DNA of 64,000 bases from Pseudodesulfovibrio indicus (GCF_001563225.1 NZ_CP014206.1:1240001-1304000), one strand, 5' to 3'. Counted from the first letter of the stretch, positions 27,959 through 36,837 are shown. Program-made: numbers and translations. The notes: generated by a model from the letters alone, not told the origin.

Positions 27959-28240
27959 CTATTGCGCGGCGATTCGCCGTATCTGGCCCGGCGCCGCCAC
28001 TTCGAGGCCAAGCTGGCCCGCGAGCTTCTTGAGCCTGTAAGGTGAAACCAGGTTGTTCCTCTCAACCGTCAGTTTCACGGCCAGATCCTCTTTCTGGTCC
28101 AGGCTCAATTCCATCTTGCGCAGGTCGTAAGCCAGGTCCATGCGCTCGATGTTCAACCAAACCGCTCCCATGCCGAGGCTCAGGGCCATGCCGAGCAGGC
28201 CCAGAACCATCCACAGGAGCGTCTTGTCGGTCTTGCTCAT
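27959..28240 (-). CDS. ftsL: cell division protein FtsL
   Basis: This 93-residue bitopic protein has one transmembrane helix at about 8-29 and a periplasmic coiled-coil region at about 30-65, matching FtsL, the FtsB partner in the divisome. Sequence conservation in FtsL is low, so the call rests on topology and on its place between rsmH and ftsI. Its ATG shares a base with the rsmH stop (TGATG), which decides the start and rejects a longer open frame. Confidence 0.85.
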   Translation of the reverse strand: MSKTDKTLLWMVLGLLGMALSLGMGAVWLNIERMDLAYDLRKMELSLDQKEDLAVKLTVERNNLVSPYRLKKLAGQLGLEVAAPGQIRRIAAQ

Positions 28241-29217
28241 CAATTCTCTCCGTCGGGGCCGAGCTTCTCCGCCACCCGGAGCTTGGCGCTCCTGGCGCGG
28301 GGGTTCACATCCCGCTCGTCCTCCGAGGCGACCACCGGTTTCTTTGTCAGCACTTTCATCTCGGGTACGCCGCCGCAGGTGCAGTGGAGTTGATGCGGGG
28401 GGCATTTGCACCCTTTGGCGGCATCCCGAAATGCGTGCTTCACGGCCCTGTCCTCCAGGGAGTGAAACGAAATGATGGCCAGCCTCGCGCCCGGTTTCAG
28501 GCGTCCGACTATGGTTGCAAGGTACTGTTCAAGTTCCTCAGTTTCCCTGTTGACCGCTATGCGCAGTCCCTGAAAGGTCCGGGTCGCCGGGTGGTTGCGC
28601 GCCGCGTGCCGCATCTTGGGCGGGTACGCCAGGCGCACGATCTCGGCCAGCTGAAGCGTCCTCGTAATCGCTTCGTTCTCCCGTGCCTTCAGTATGGCCG
28701 ACGCGATTTTTCCGGCCAGGGGGTCTTCCCCGTACACCCGGATGATCCGCGCCAGCTCTCCGTGTTTCAGCGTATTCACCAGTTCTTCGGCCGAGGGGCC
28801 GGCGTCCGGGTCCATACGCATGTCGAGCGGGCCGTCGTGGATGAAGCTGAATCCTCTATCAGCCTCGTCCAGCTGCATGGATGAGACGCCGAGGTCCAGG
28901 ACCGCGCCGTCCACCGTCTCCCAGCCGATCTCGTCCAGGGCCTCCTCGAACCGGGAGAAGGGGAGGTGAAAGAGATGCACCCGGTCGCGGAACGGTTCGA
29001 GCCGTTTCGTCGCCAGCGCCAATGCCTCCCGGTCCCGGTCAAGCCCTGCGAGCTCGGCCTCGCCGCCCGCCGCCTCCATGAGCGCCAGGCTGTGGCCGCC
29101 CATGCCGAGCGTGCCGTCCATGTAACGGCCGCCCGGTCGGGGCCTGAGCCACTCGACCACTTCATGCAAAAGAACCGTGGTGTGCAGCGATGCGGGGCTG
29201 ACCTCTCCCGGCTTCAT
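28240..29217 (-). CDS. rsmH: 16S rRNA m4C1402 methyltransferase RsmH (MraW)
   Basis: RsmH methylates N4 of C1402 in 16S rRNA using SAM. The 325-residue protein has the SAM-binding start YMDGTLGMGGHSLALME, the LDLGVSSMQLD segment and the SFHSLEDRAVKHAF motif at the C-terminal part. A CxC...C-type cluster (KCKCPPHQLHC) near the end fits the family. It begins directly after the mraZ stop and overlaps ftsL by one base. Confidence 0.96.
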   Translation of the reverse strand: MKPGEVSPASLHTTVLLHEVVEWLRPRPGGRYMDGTLGMGGHSLALMEAAGGEAELAGLDRDREALALATKRLEPFRDRVHLFHLPFSRFEEALDEIGWETVDGAVLDLGVSSMQLDEADRGFSFIHDGPLDMRMDPDAGPSAEELVNTLKHGELARIIRVYGEDPLAGKIASAILKARENEAITRTLQLAEIVRLAYPPKMRHAARNHPATRTFQGLRIAVNRETEELEQYLATIVGRLKPGARLAIISFHSLEDRAVKHAFRDAAKGCKCPPHQLHCTCGGVPEMKVLTKKPVVASEDERDVNPRARSAKLRVAEKLGPDGEN

Positions 29218-29664
29218 CTAGAAGGGCAGGGAGACGTTGTTTTCCGCCAGCTCGGAGGACACGTCGTAATCCTCGTCCAGCAATGCCTCGAAGCTCTCGG
29301 CGGACCAGATCTCGAACCGTCTGCCCGCGCCGAGAATCACCACGTCCCTGTCCAACTTGCCGGATTTCCGCAGGTGCGCGGGAATGGCGATGCGCCCCTG
29401 CTTGCCCACCGGAGTCTCGGTGTAGCCGGAGTTGAGCAGACGGATGGTGTTCTGGAGCGCGCGGCTGGGCGTCCGGATGGACTCCAGTTCGCTTTCGAGT
29501 TTGGCCCATTGCGCCGGGGTGATGCCGATGACGTGCTTGTCGAAGATGGTCAGCACCATGATCCCGTCCGGCAGTTCGCCGTGGATCGCGTCCCGGAACT
29601 CGGGCGGCAGGATGAGCCGACCCTTGTCGTCCAGGCTTCTGTGTGCGTGACCTCTGAATTTCAT
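29218..29664 (-). CDS. mraZ: transcriptional regulator MraZ
   Basis: MraZ is the DNA-binding regulator that represses its own dcw operon by binding spaced GTGG/TGGG repeats. The 148-residue protein has the first AbrB-like half with SLDDKGRLILPPEFR near residues 10-24 and a second half with GKQGRIAIPAHLRK. The start MKFRGHAH is preceded by GGGGGAAACG; ten extra upstream residues are rejected as unlike MraZ. Candidate target boxes lie just upstream at 29700-29735. Confidence 0.95.
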   Translation of the reverse strand: MKFRGHAHRSLDDKGRLILPPEFRDAIHGELPDGIMVLTIFDKHVIGITPAQWAKLESELESIRTPSRALQNTIRLLNSGYTETPVGKQGRIAIPAHLRKSGKLDRDVVILGAGRRFEIWSAESFEALLDEDYDVSSELAENNVSLPF

Positions 29665-29699
29665 CGTTTCCCCCGGAACAATTCCTTGCTCCACATCTT

Positions 29700-29735
29700 T
29701 ACACCTATTCTACACTAAATTCCACTTCTTCCCAC
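29700..29735 (-). promoter_or_regulatory. MraZ-type operator boxes upstream of mraZ
   Basis: Reading the minus strand, GTGGGA (29735-29730), GTGGAA (29725-29720) and GTGTAG (29715-29710) recur every ten bases, and GGTGTA (29705-29700) follows with a one-base shift. Period-10 GTGG direct repeats upstream of mraZ are the known MraZ binding pattern. They lie 35-71 bases before the mraZ start and overlap TAGAAT, a possible -10 element, which fits autorepression. Confidence 0.75.
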
Positions 29736-29941
29736 CTCTGCTCGAAATTCAAGGGAAAGTCAACCGATCAAAAGGAAATGGTCGGCAAAAATCATGGCCA
29801 TTCATTGCTTTTTTCGGTCCCTGCGCCTAAGGTTGCACCAATCCGGGATATTTCCTTTCGAGGAATGTCTCGTAAAATCAAATACAAGACGAGCCCCGCA
29901 ACGGCCTCCAACGGGACGCCCTCCGGGGCAAGGAGGCTGTC

Positions 29942-31384
29942 ATGGACCGGCACATAAAGATCATCGCCACTCTGGGACCCGGCACCGAAACGTACGAGGC
30001 GGTCAAGGAGCTGGTCGCCTCGGGCGCCAAGATTTTCCGGCTCAACTTCTCCCACGGGGGACGCGACTTCTTTTCCAAGATGGTGGAGATTATCCGCAGG
30101 CTGGAGAGCGAGACCGGCCTGACCCTGACCGTGCTCCAGGACCTGTCCGGCCCCAAGATCCGGACCTGCGACGTGGGGTTGGGGGCCATCGAGGTCTCCA
30201 AGGGGACCGAGGTCCTGCTCGGCACCTCGGACAAGGCCGAGGCCGCCACCGAGCCGTTCATCTGCCTGGACATCCCGGAGATGTACCACGGCGTGAAGGT
30301 CGGCGATCCCGTGGCCCTGTCCGACGGCATGATCCGGTTCAACGTGGTGGCCATCGAGGACGAGCATCTTATCCGGCTGCAGGCCACCAACTCCGGCATG
30401 TGTCCCCCGCGCAAGGGCATCACCTTCCCCGGCACGGTCACCCCGCTGGCCCCGCTGACCGAAAAGGACAAGGCGGACCTGGCCATCGGCCTGGAGCTGG
30501 GCGTGGACGTGGTGGCCATGAGCTTCGTGCAGAAACCGGAGGACATCCGCAACCTGCGCACCGAGATGGCCAAGCACGGCAAGCAGCTGCCCATCGTGGC
30601 CAAGCTGGAGCGAACCGCGGCCCTGGCCTGCCTGGAGGAAATCCTGGAGGAGGCCGACGGCATCATGGTCGCGCGCGGCGACCTGGGGCTGGAGCTGGAC
30701 CTGGCCGAGCTGCCCGTGGCCCAGAAGCGGATCATCAAGGCGTGCAACAAGGCGGGCAAGCCGGTCATCGTGGCCACCCAGATGCTGCTCTCCATGGTCA
30801 ACTCGCCCATGGCCACCCGCGCCGAGACCACGGACGTGGCCAACGCCATCCTGGACGGCGCGGACTGCGTGATGCTCTCGGAGGAGACGGCCATCGGCCG
30901 CTATCCCGGCGAGACCGTCCGGTTCATGCGCAAGATCGCCTACGAGACCGAGTCGTACCTGTTCGAGTCCGGGCAGGCGGACCTGGAGCGGGGCGTGGCC
31001 AAGGAGCACCCGTCCACCTTCCTGGCCTACGCGGCGGCCATGCTCGCGGGCAAGACCAACGCCAAGGCCATCGTCTGCCACTCCACTTCGGGCGCGACCT
31101 CCAGGCTGCTTTCGTCGTGCAGGCCCAAGCAGTCGGTCTACGCCCTTTCGTCCAACCATACGGTTAGGCACTTCACAAATCTTTCCTGGGGGGTTATCCC
31201 TGCCATACCCCTGGACGTCCTGCACGACCACCAGGAGCGGGCCGAGGTGTTCGTCCGCCAGTCCCCGGCCTTTGCCGAGGGGGACATCGTGATCATCACC
31301 GCGGGCCAGCCCGAGCGGGGCCGTTCCGCCACCCAGACCAACGTGGTCAAGCTGTACGAGAAACAGAGCAAGGAAGAGGGCTAG
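29942..31384 (+). CDS. pyk: pyruvate kinase
   Basis: Pyruvate kinase makes ATP and pyruvate from phosphoenolpyruvate. The 480-residue protein has the N-terminal IIATLGPGTE and FRLNFSHG segments, the substrate/Mg site around ARGDLGLEL and the nearby AQKRIIKACN helix. It ends with a normal C-terminal domain and lacks the extra phosphotransfer domain of some homologues. The start follows GGCAAGGAGGCTGTC, a strong site. It is transcribed away from mraZ, and the HD-GYP gene follows after eight bases. Confidence 0.96.
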   Translation: MDRHIKIIATLGPGTETYEAVKELVASGAKIFRLNFSHGGRDFFSKMVEIIRRLESETGLTLTVLQDLSGPKIRTCDVGLGAIEVSKGTEVLLGTSDKAEAATEPFICLDIPEMYHGVKVGDPVALSDGMIRFNVVAIEDEHLIRLQATNSGMCPPRKGITFPGTVTPLAPLTEKDKADLAIGLELGVDVVAMSFVQKPEDIRNLRTEMAKHGKQLPIVAKLERTAALACLEEILEEADGIMVARGDLGLELDLAELPVAQKRIIKACNKAGKPVIVATQMLLSMVNSPMATRAETTDVANAILDGADCVMLSEETAIGRYPGETVRFMRKIAYETESYLFESGQADLERGVAKEHPSTFLAYAAAMLAGKTNAKAIVCHSTSGATSRLLSSCRPKQSVYALSSNHTVRHFTNLSWGVIPAIPLDVLHDHQERAEVFVRQSPAFAEGDIVIITAGQPERGRSATQTNVVKLYEKQSKEEG

Positions 31385-31392
31385 CAGACCCG

Positions 31393-32403
31393 ATGAGAGC
31401 CGACCAGAAGCACGACATCCCCGACGGACTGAACGAAGAGTACTACCAGATCAGCTCGGACATCCTGGGCAGCTTCAACAAGTACCGCCCGCCCTTGAAC
31501 ATCTTCACCTTCAAGGAGGACGTGGCGCGGGTCATCCCCTACTTCAAGGCCGGGGGCCGGCTGTCCAACGAACAGGTGGAGGAGCTGGCCCGGATGACCA
31601 ACGAGGGGCTGGTCTTCGTCTCGCGCGAGGACCATCCGGTCTACGTCAAGCACATCAGCTACCAGCTGGATCTCGTGCTGGTGGACAAGAATCTCAAGGA
31701 AAAGGAGATCGCCGACATCTTCACCCAGGCCCTGACCCGCAGGCTGGCCGAGTTCTTCGAGCAGCCCGTGGCCGCGGTCTTCGAGAAGCTGTGGGTCGAT
31801 CTCATGGTCTTGTCCGAGTACCTCTACGCGGACATCCGCCGCGCCCGCGCCCTGGTTCGGCGGCTGCACGCCGAGCACACCTTGGAAAACCACTCCGTGA
31901 ACACCGGCTTCCTGGGCGTGGCCCTGTGGGGCAAGATCAAGGAGAAGGGGTTCCAGGACGGGGTCAAGCGCAAGACCTTCGACCACGTCCTGGCCGGGCT
32001 GTTCCTGCACGACCTGGGCATGGCCAAGGTGCCGGGTTTCCTGCGCACCAAGGACAAGCCCCTGACCGGCGAGGAGCGGACCAAGATCAACGCCCACACC
32101 AAGGTCGGGTACGAGATGCTCGGCAAGCTCGGCGTGCGCTACGCCGACCTGGACGACTGCGTCACCGGGCATCACGAGCGGATCAACGGGTCCGGCTATC
32201 CCCTCAAGTCCGTGAAGCAGGAGTTTCCGGCCCGGCTGACCGCGGTGGCCGACTCGTTCTGCGCCATGGTCACCAAGCGCCCCTACGCCGCGCCCATGAC
32301 TTTCCTTGAGGCGGCCAACTCCCTGGCCCAGGACGCGCGCTACGACCGCGAGATCACCAAGGCGTTGCAGATGCTCCTGCTGCTGGACCTCAAGATGAAG
32401 TAG
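31393..32403 (+). CDS. HD-GYP domain protein, likely c-di-GMP phosphodiesterase
   Basis: The C-terminal half (about residues 150-336) is an HD-GYP domain: His167, the HD pair His206/Asp207, Lys212, His235, the paired His260/His261 and the GYP signature at 268-270. Such domains hydrolyse cyclic di-GMP. The N-terminal 150 residues form an unidentified domain with no receiver or PAS motif. The segment after HD reads LGMAK rather than the more common IGK, but all metal ligands are present, so activity is plausible. It is eight bases downstream of pyk and probably co-transcribed. Confidence 0.85.
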   Translation: MRADQKHDIPDGLNEEYYQISSDILGSFNKYRPPLNIFTFKEDVARVIPYFKAGGRLSNEQVEELARMTNEGLVFVSREDHPVYVKHISYQLDLVLVDKNLKEKEIADIFTQALTRRLAEFFEQPVAAVFEKLWVDLMVLSEYLYADIRRARALVRRLHAEHTLENHSVNTGFLGVALWGKIKEKGFQDGVKRKTFDHVLAGLFLHDLGMAKVPGFLRTKDKPLTGEERTKINAHTKVGYEMLGKLGVRYADLDDCVTGHHERINGSGYPLKSVKQEFPARLTAVADSFCAMVTKRPYAAPMTFLEAANSLAQDARYDREITKALQMLLLLDLKMK

Positions 32404-32494
32404 CCCGGGCTTGCCAATCCGCGCCCGGCAGGGTAGCTCAGGTCCGGCGGGCGAGGCCCGCGCCGAGATCACCCGAACCCGTCTCAAGGACCCT

Positions 32495-33295
32495 ATGCAC
32501 TACATCAAGTATCAGCTTCGCCACGTGAGCGAGCTCTTCAAGCGCAAGTACGAGATCGTCTCCTACCCCAAGTGCGGCCGCACCTGGGTCCGGTTCATGC
32601 TGGGCAACATGTTCAACGAATATTTCGAGCTCGGCCTGGACAACGACGAGATGCTGGAGCTGAAGAAGAAGGTCCATTGGCGGAACCTGCGCATCCCGTT
32701 CATCGAGATGCACCACGACGGCGACGCCTACAAGAAGCACGTGGATGAAATCGCCTTCCGCACCAAACGGTACACGGGCAAGCGGGTCCTCTTCCTGATG
32801 CGCGACCCGCGCGACGTGGTGGTCTCCCAGTTCCACCAGCTGTCCAAGCGCCAGGGGCTGGTGGACACCGACCTGTCGACCTTCATCCGCTCCGAGGACG
32901 GCGGCCTGCCGTGCATCGTCAAGTTCTACAACGAATGGCTCCGGGGCATCGGCGTGACCCGCGAGCACATGATCCTGCGCTACGAGGACCTGAAGGGCGA
33001 TACCCAGGGCCAGCTCCGGCGGCTGCGCGCCTTCTTCGGGGTGGACTTCATCCCGGACCGGATTCTGGAGAACGCCGTGGAGGCGTCGAGCTTCGCGCGC
33101 ATGCAGAAGCTGGAGAAGAAGGGCGCGTTCACCAACGAGCGCATGCGCCCCGGCGACCCGGACGATCCCCAGACCTTCAAGGTCCGCAAGGGCAAGGTGG
33201 GCGGCTACAAGGAGGAGTGCTCCGGGGAGGACATCGCCTGGATCGACGACTACATTGCCGGGAACCTGGACCGGGCCGCGGGCTACACCCGCTAG
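32495..33295 (+). CDS. sulfotransferase family protein
   Basis: This 266-residue protein matches PAPS-dependent sulfotransferases. The 5'-phosphosulfate loop SYPKCGRTWVRFML lies at about 23-36 (usual YPKSGTTW, with Cys in place of Ser) and the 3'-phosphate motif FLMRDPRDVVVSQFHQ at about 100-115. The acceptor is unknown; extracellular glycans or lipids are usual. An AAGGA site precedes the ATG. A strong two-way terminator separates it from the convergent CBS gene. It starts 91 bases after the HD-GYP gene. Confidence 0.85.
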   Translation: MHYIKYQLRHVSELFKRKYEIVSYPKCGRTWVRFMLGNMFNEYFELGLDNDEMLELKKKVHWRNLRIPFIEMHHDGDAYKKHVDEIAFRTKRYTGKRVLFLMRDPRDVVVSQFHQLSKRQGLVDTDLSTFIRSEDGGLPCIVKFYNEWLRGIGVTREHMILRYEDLKGDTQGQLRRLRAFFGVDFIPDRILENAVEASSFARMQKLEKKGAFTNERMRPGDPDDPQTFKVRKGKVGGYKEECSGEDIAWIDDYIAGNLDRAAGYTR

Positions 33296-33310
33296 GTCCC
33301 GACCGTATTT

Positions 33311-33358
33311 CGCAAAAAAAGGCGGCCCGCTCCATCCGGAGCGGGCCGCCTCGTTTTC
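33311..33358. terminator. bidirectional terminator between sulfotransferase and CBS genes
   Basis: A 13-base perfect stem (33321-33333 with 33338-33350) around ATCC has an A run on its left (33314-33320) and T-rich sequence on its right. It can therefore end transcripts from both convergent genes. Confidence 0.85.
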
Positions 33359-33371
33359 ATCGCGGTTCGGG

Positions 33372-33860
33372 CTACTTGAAGATCTGGACCATGTCGCGGG
33401 TCATCTCGCGGTATACGTCGGTGACGTAGACCACGCCCATGACCTTGTCGGCTTCCATGACCAGGGCCCAGTCCCGGCGGGACTTGAGGAACACGTCCAG
33501 GACCACCAGGATGGGGTCGTTGGGCTTGAGCAGGGGCGGGTTGGTGATCAGGTACTCGTCGAGCCTGAGCTGGGTGCAGATCAGGCAGGCGTTGGCGAAC
33601 TGCTGGTCCCAGTCGACCTCGCCGTCGGCCTTGAGGTTCTCGTCCTTGAGCACCGACTGCTTGACCGCCTTGAAGAGCTGCCACAGGTTGATGGTGCCCT
33701 TGAGCTTGCCGCCCTTGGTCTTGACCACCACCACCTGAGAGTCCGGGGCATCGACCATGGCCTCGCGCATGACGCGGATGGTCTCGGCCAGGCTGGCGTC
33801 GTCCCGCACGGTCGGAAATTCGTCGCGCATCATGTCCCAGGCGCGCTTTCTGAGCATCAT
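33372..33860 (-). CDS. CBS domain pair protein
   Basis: This 162-residue protein consists of two CBS motifs. The first runs from about 8 to 65 (FPTVRDDASLAETIRVM ... GTINLWQLF); the second from about 105 to 155 (NDPILVVLDVF ... GVVYVTDVYREM). CBS pairs bind adenosyl nucleotides and usually regulate a partner, but no catalytic domain is attached here. A 30-residue insert rich in charged residues separates the two. A GGAGGATTTGCCC site precedes the start, and the gene stands alone, convergent with the sulfotransferase. Confidence 0.88.
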   Translation of the reverse strand: MMLRKRAWDMMRDEFPTVRDDASLAETIRVMREAMVDAPDSQVVVVKTKGGKLKGTINLWQLFKAVKQSVLKDENLKADGEVDWDQQFANACLICTQLRLDEYLITNPPLLKPNDPILVVLDVFLKSRRDWALVMEADKVMGVVYVTDVYREMTRDMVQIFK

Positions 33861-33968
33861 AAGGGCAAATCCTCCGGTAACATGCTTGAGTCTGGGCCTT
33901 TTCTCTCATCCTCCTACCTTGTGTGCAGGGATTTGTCCATAACAACGGGGAGGTTGGAGGAGTCCGCC

Positions 33969-33997
33969 TTGACTTGGCATCCGAAGGCGGCGATTAT
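33969..33997 (+). promoter_or_regulatory. candidate promoter directly at the DUF3108 gene start
   Basis: TTGACT (33969-33974) and GATTAT (33992-33997) are 17 bases apart, a good sigma-70 spacing. A transcript would start at about 34003-34005, essentially at the ATG of the next gene. The mRNA would then be leaderless or use a later start. No ribosome binding site is visible ahead of that ATG. Confidence 0.4.
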
Positions 33998-34002
33998 CGG
34001 CC

Positions 34003-34776
34003 ATGCGCAAGATGCTTTCGGCGGTTCTGCCGCTCCTCTTTCTGCTGCTCCTGGTCGCGCCCCCGTCCGCGGGGAGCGAACCGGTCCCGCCCTTCGGGCC
34101 GGGCGAGCGCATGTCCTACGACATCCACTGGACCTTCATCCACGCGGGCACGGCCGAGCTGACCTGCGCCCCGGACACCGAGCTGGACGGCGCTCCCGCC
34201 CGCCTTTTCCGGGCCGAGGCCCGGACGCTCGGGTGGGTGGACACGTTCTACAAGGTGCGGGACACCATGGAGGCGTGGACCGACCTGGACGTGACCCACT
34301 CCCTGCTCTACAAGAAGGACCAGAACGAAGGGTCCTACCACAAGAAGGTGGAGCTGGTCTTCGACAAGGCCGCCAACCTGTCCTACCGCTACGCCCGGGG
34401 CAAGCTCCAGCATACCCTGGACCAGCCGTGCGACGTGTTCGATCCCATGTCCATCCTGTTCGCCTTCCGCAAGCAGGTCCTGTACAAGGGGCTGCGCTTC
34501 GACGCCAACGTGTCCGACGGCAAGATATCGGTGGTGGGCACGGCCTACGTCGAGGGGGTGGAGAAGGTCGAGACCGGCATCGGGGAGGTGGACGCCCACA
34601 AGGTCCGGCTGGACATCAGCCACCTGTCCGGGGTGTTCAAGAAGTCCAGGGACGCCGAGTTGTACGTCTGGTTCACGGCCGACGAGCGGCGCATCCCGGT
34701 CAAGGTCCGGTCCAAGGTGGCCGTGGGCCACTTCACCATGACCCTGAACGGCTATCGTCCGCCCGACCCGCGCTGA
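34003..34776 (+). CDS. DUF3108 domain protein, exported
   Basis: This 257-residue protein has a signal peptide (about 1-24, ending PSAGS) and a DUF3108 domain: GERMSYDIHWTFIHAGTAEL at its start and KKVELVFDKAANLSYRYARG mid-way. The family is periplasmic and of unknown molecular function. The start lacks a ribosome binding site and sits on a promoter-like element, so the true start could be the ATG three codons in. It is convergent with, and overlaps by 25 bases, the small gene on the opposite strand. Confidence 0.85.
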   Translation: MRKMLSAVLPLLFLLLLVAPPSAGSEPVPPFGPGERMSYDIHWTFIHAGTAELTCAPDTELDGAPARLFRAEARTLGWVDTFYKVRDTMEAWTDLDVTHSLLYKKDQNEGSYHKKVELVFDKAANLSYRYARGKLQHTLDQPCDVFDPMSILFAFRKQVLYKGLRFDANVSDGKISVVGTAYVEGVEKVETGIGEVDAHKVRLDISHLSGVFKKSRDAELYVWFTADERRIPVKVRSKVAVGHFTMTLNGYRPPDPR

Positions 34777-35036
34777 CCCTCGCGCAGGTGGACCTTGTTG
34801 GAGCGCGGGAATTCCCGTTTGAGAACGGTTTTGAGCAGCCTGCGCAGGTCCTTTTGCCCGGCCTGCACGGTCTCGTCGCGGTAGCCGAACTCGCGGACCT
34901 CGAACCGGTCCTCGCCGGTGCGCAGGATTTCCACGCCCCGGTCGCGCTTGAAGGTCAACAGCTCCACGAACCCGCCCACCTCCAGCCGCTTGAGGCGGTT
35001 CAGGGCGGACGGCAGGGCCGAGCCGAGGTCGATCAT
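34752..35036 (-). CDS. small hypothetical protein, second of a tandem paralogous pair
   Basis: This 94-residue protein is a diverged paralogue of its upstream neighbour. Both share an N-terminal MID start, an LRTGEDRFEV/IRRTGPDEFDV strand and the near-identical block LKTVLKREFPRSNKV / LKTLFKKEFPRSTKI. The ATG overlaps the neighbour's stop as ATGA, so they are translated together. The C-terminus is glycine-rich and overlaps the end of the DUF3108 gene. I do not recognise the family. High lysine and arginine content near the conserved block might suggest nucleic-acid or ribosome contact, but that is a guess. Confidence 0.7.
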   Translation of the reverse strand: MIDLGSALPSALNRLKRLEVGGFVELLTFKRDRGVEILRTGEDRFEVREFGYRDETVQAGQKDLRRLLKTVLKREFPRSNKVHLREGQRGSGGR

Positions 35037-35338
35037 AGGGTCTTGCGCCCCTCGAAGTCGCGCTCGTCCGCGTCGCCAAGGTCGTAGGCCCGGATCTTGG
35101 TGGAGCGGGGGAATTCCTTCTTGAACAGGGTCTTGAGCAGTTTTTTCATGCCCGAGAGAGGGACCAGGAAGCGGTCCTGGAAGAATCCGTCCTCGACCAC
35201 GTCGAACTCGTCCGGCCCGGTTCGGCGGATGAGCACGGACCGGTTGCGTTTGTAGGTGCGCAGGTCGATGGCGCACCCCTGGGGGAGCTTGTCGAGCTTG
35301 CGCAGGACCGTTGTCATGGCGGTGGCCTTGTCGATCAT
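35033..35338 (-). CDS. small hypothetical protein, first of a tandem paralogous pair
   Basis: This 101-residue protein aligns along its length with the next gene: MIDKATAMTTVLRKLDKL against MIDLGSALPSALNRLKRL, then TYKRNRSVLIRR against TFKRDRGVEILR, and the shared EFPRS block. The start at 35338 is chosen from that alignment; earlier in-frame ATGs at 35350 and 35365 are possible. It ends in an acidic tail (DLGDADERDFEG) missing from the partner. It has no signal peptide or membrane helix. Its function is unknown. The pair is divergent from rlmD. Confidence 0.72.
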   Translation of the reverse strand: MIDKATAMTTVLRKLDKLPQGCAIDLRTYKRNRSVLIRRTGPDEFDVVEDGFFQDRFLVPLSGMKKLLKTLFKKEFPRSTKIRAYDLGDADERDFEGRKTL

Positions 35339-35454
35339 GGCCTTAACCATAGACAGCCGCTTCAATCCGTGTCAAACCGCCTTTCCGCCATCAATCATTG
35401 TATACCGCGTCCCGTCGTGCCACAGTGTACGCTCACGGAACCGAGGAGGCTCCC

Positions 35455-36837
35455 ATGCCCTTGCACAAAGACGAAATCATAGAATGTTCCATCGAATCCC
35501 TGGCCTTCGGCGGCCGGGGCGTGGCCCGCGTGGACGGCATGGCCGTGTTCGTGGCCGGCGGGTTGCCCGGCGATGTCGTGACCGCCCGCGTGGTCAAGGC
35601 CAAGAAACGGTTCGCCGAGGCCGAGGCCGTGTCCGTGGTCGCGCCGTCACCGCACCGGGTGAAGCCGCGCTGTCCCCACTTCGGGGAGTGCGGCGGGTGC
35701 GCGGTCCAGGACCTGGACTACGCCGAGCAGGTGGCCCAGAAGGCGGCCCAGGTGGAGAACGCGCTCCGGCGTATCGGCGGCGTGGAGTCCCTGTCCATGG
35801 ACCCGGCCCTGCCGTCGCCCGCCGTGTGGAACTACCGCAACAAGATGGAGTTCGTCTTCGAGCAGCGGGACAACAAGCTGCACCTCGGCCTGCGCGCGGC
35901 CCAGGCCGCCGGCGACAAGGGGCTGCCCCCGGTGGTGGACATCGAGGAGTGCCACCTCTGCGCCGAGCGGGACGTGGAGATTTTGCGCCTGGCCCGGGAG
36001 TTCGCACAGGGGTCCGGCCTGCCCGCCTTCGACCCCTCGGCCAACGAGGGGTTCTGGCGTCACCTGGTGGTGCGCCATACCGCGCTGGGCGAGGTCATGG
36101 TCCATTTGATCACTTCGGACGACGAGAAGCTCTACGGCCGGGCCGAGGGACTGGGCGAGACCCTGGTGGACCGCTTTCCGGAGCTGACCTCCTTCATCCA
36201 CTCCTCCCGCGCCAAGCGGTCCCTGGCCGCCACGGGCGAGAAGATCGAGTTCCGGCTGGGATCGCGCACCGTGGAGGAGATGGTCGAACACGACGGCCGC
36301 CAGGCGCGCTACCACATCGCGCCCAACGCCTTTTTCCAGACCAACACCGCCGGTGCGGGCGCGCTCTTCGGCGCGGTCCGCGAGTACGGCGCGTTCGACG
36401 GCAGCGAGACGCTGCTTGACCTCTACTGCGGTTGCGGGGCCATCGGCATCTTCCTGGCCGACACGGTCCGCAAGGTGGTCGGGTACGAGATCAGCGAGGA
36501 GGCCGTGGCCAAGGCGTGGTCCAGCGCCAAGCTCAACGGGCTGACCAACTGCGAGTTCACGGCCGGGACCCTGGACGGCGGGGACGTGCTCAAGGGGCTG
36601 CCCAAGGCGGACGTGCTGGTCATCGACCCGCCCCGCGCTGGCATCCACGAAAACACGGCCCAGGCGATCCTCAAGCTGGCCCCGGCCAGGATTCTCGCCG
36701 TGTCCTGCGATCCGGCCACCCTGGCCCGCGACGTGAAGCGCCTTTCCGAGGCCTACGAACTCAAGCGCGCCCGGGCCGTTGACCTGTTCCCGCACACCCA
36801 CCACATCGAGACCGTGGCTCTGCTGGAACGCCGATAG
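35455..36837 (+). CDS. rlmD: 23S rRNA (uracil-5-)-methyltransferase RlmD-like
   Basis: This 460-residue protein of the TrmA/RlmD family methylates C5 of a uridine in 23S rRNA with SAM. It has an N-terminal TRAM domain (about 1-60) and cluster ligands C73, C79 and C82 in CPHFGECGGC, with a further Cys in EECHLC. The SAM site is LLDLYCGCGAIGIF and the nucleophile lies in AVSCDPATLARD. The start at 35455 has a GAGGAGGC site; an upstream in-frame ATG is rejected. RlmD and the related RlmC/RlmFO cannot be separated with certainty here. Confidence 0.9.
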   Translation: MPLHKDEIIECSIESLAFGGRGVARVDGMAVFVAGGLPGDVVTARVVKAKKRFAEAEAVSVVAPSPHRVKPRCPHFGECGGCAVQDLDYAEQVAQKAAQVENALRRIGGVESLSMDPALPSPAVWNYRNKMEFVFEQRDNKLHLGLRAAQAAGDKGLPPVVDIEECHLCAERDVEILRLAREFAQGSGLPAFDPSANEGFWRHLVVRHTALGEVMVHLITSDDEKLYGRAEGLGETLVDRFPELTSFIHSSRAKRSLAATGEKIEFRLGSRTVEEMVEHDGRQARYHIAPNAFFQTNTAGAGALFGAVREYGAFDGSETLLDLYCGCGAIGIFLADTVRKVVGYEISEEAVAKAWSSAKLNGLTNCEFTAGTLDGGDVLKGLPKADVLVIDPPRAGIHENTAQAILKLAPARILAVSCDPATLARDVKRLSEAYELKRARAVDLFPHTHHIETVALLERR

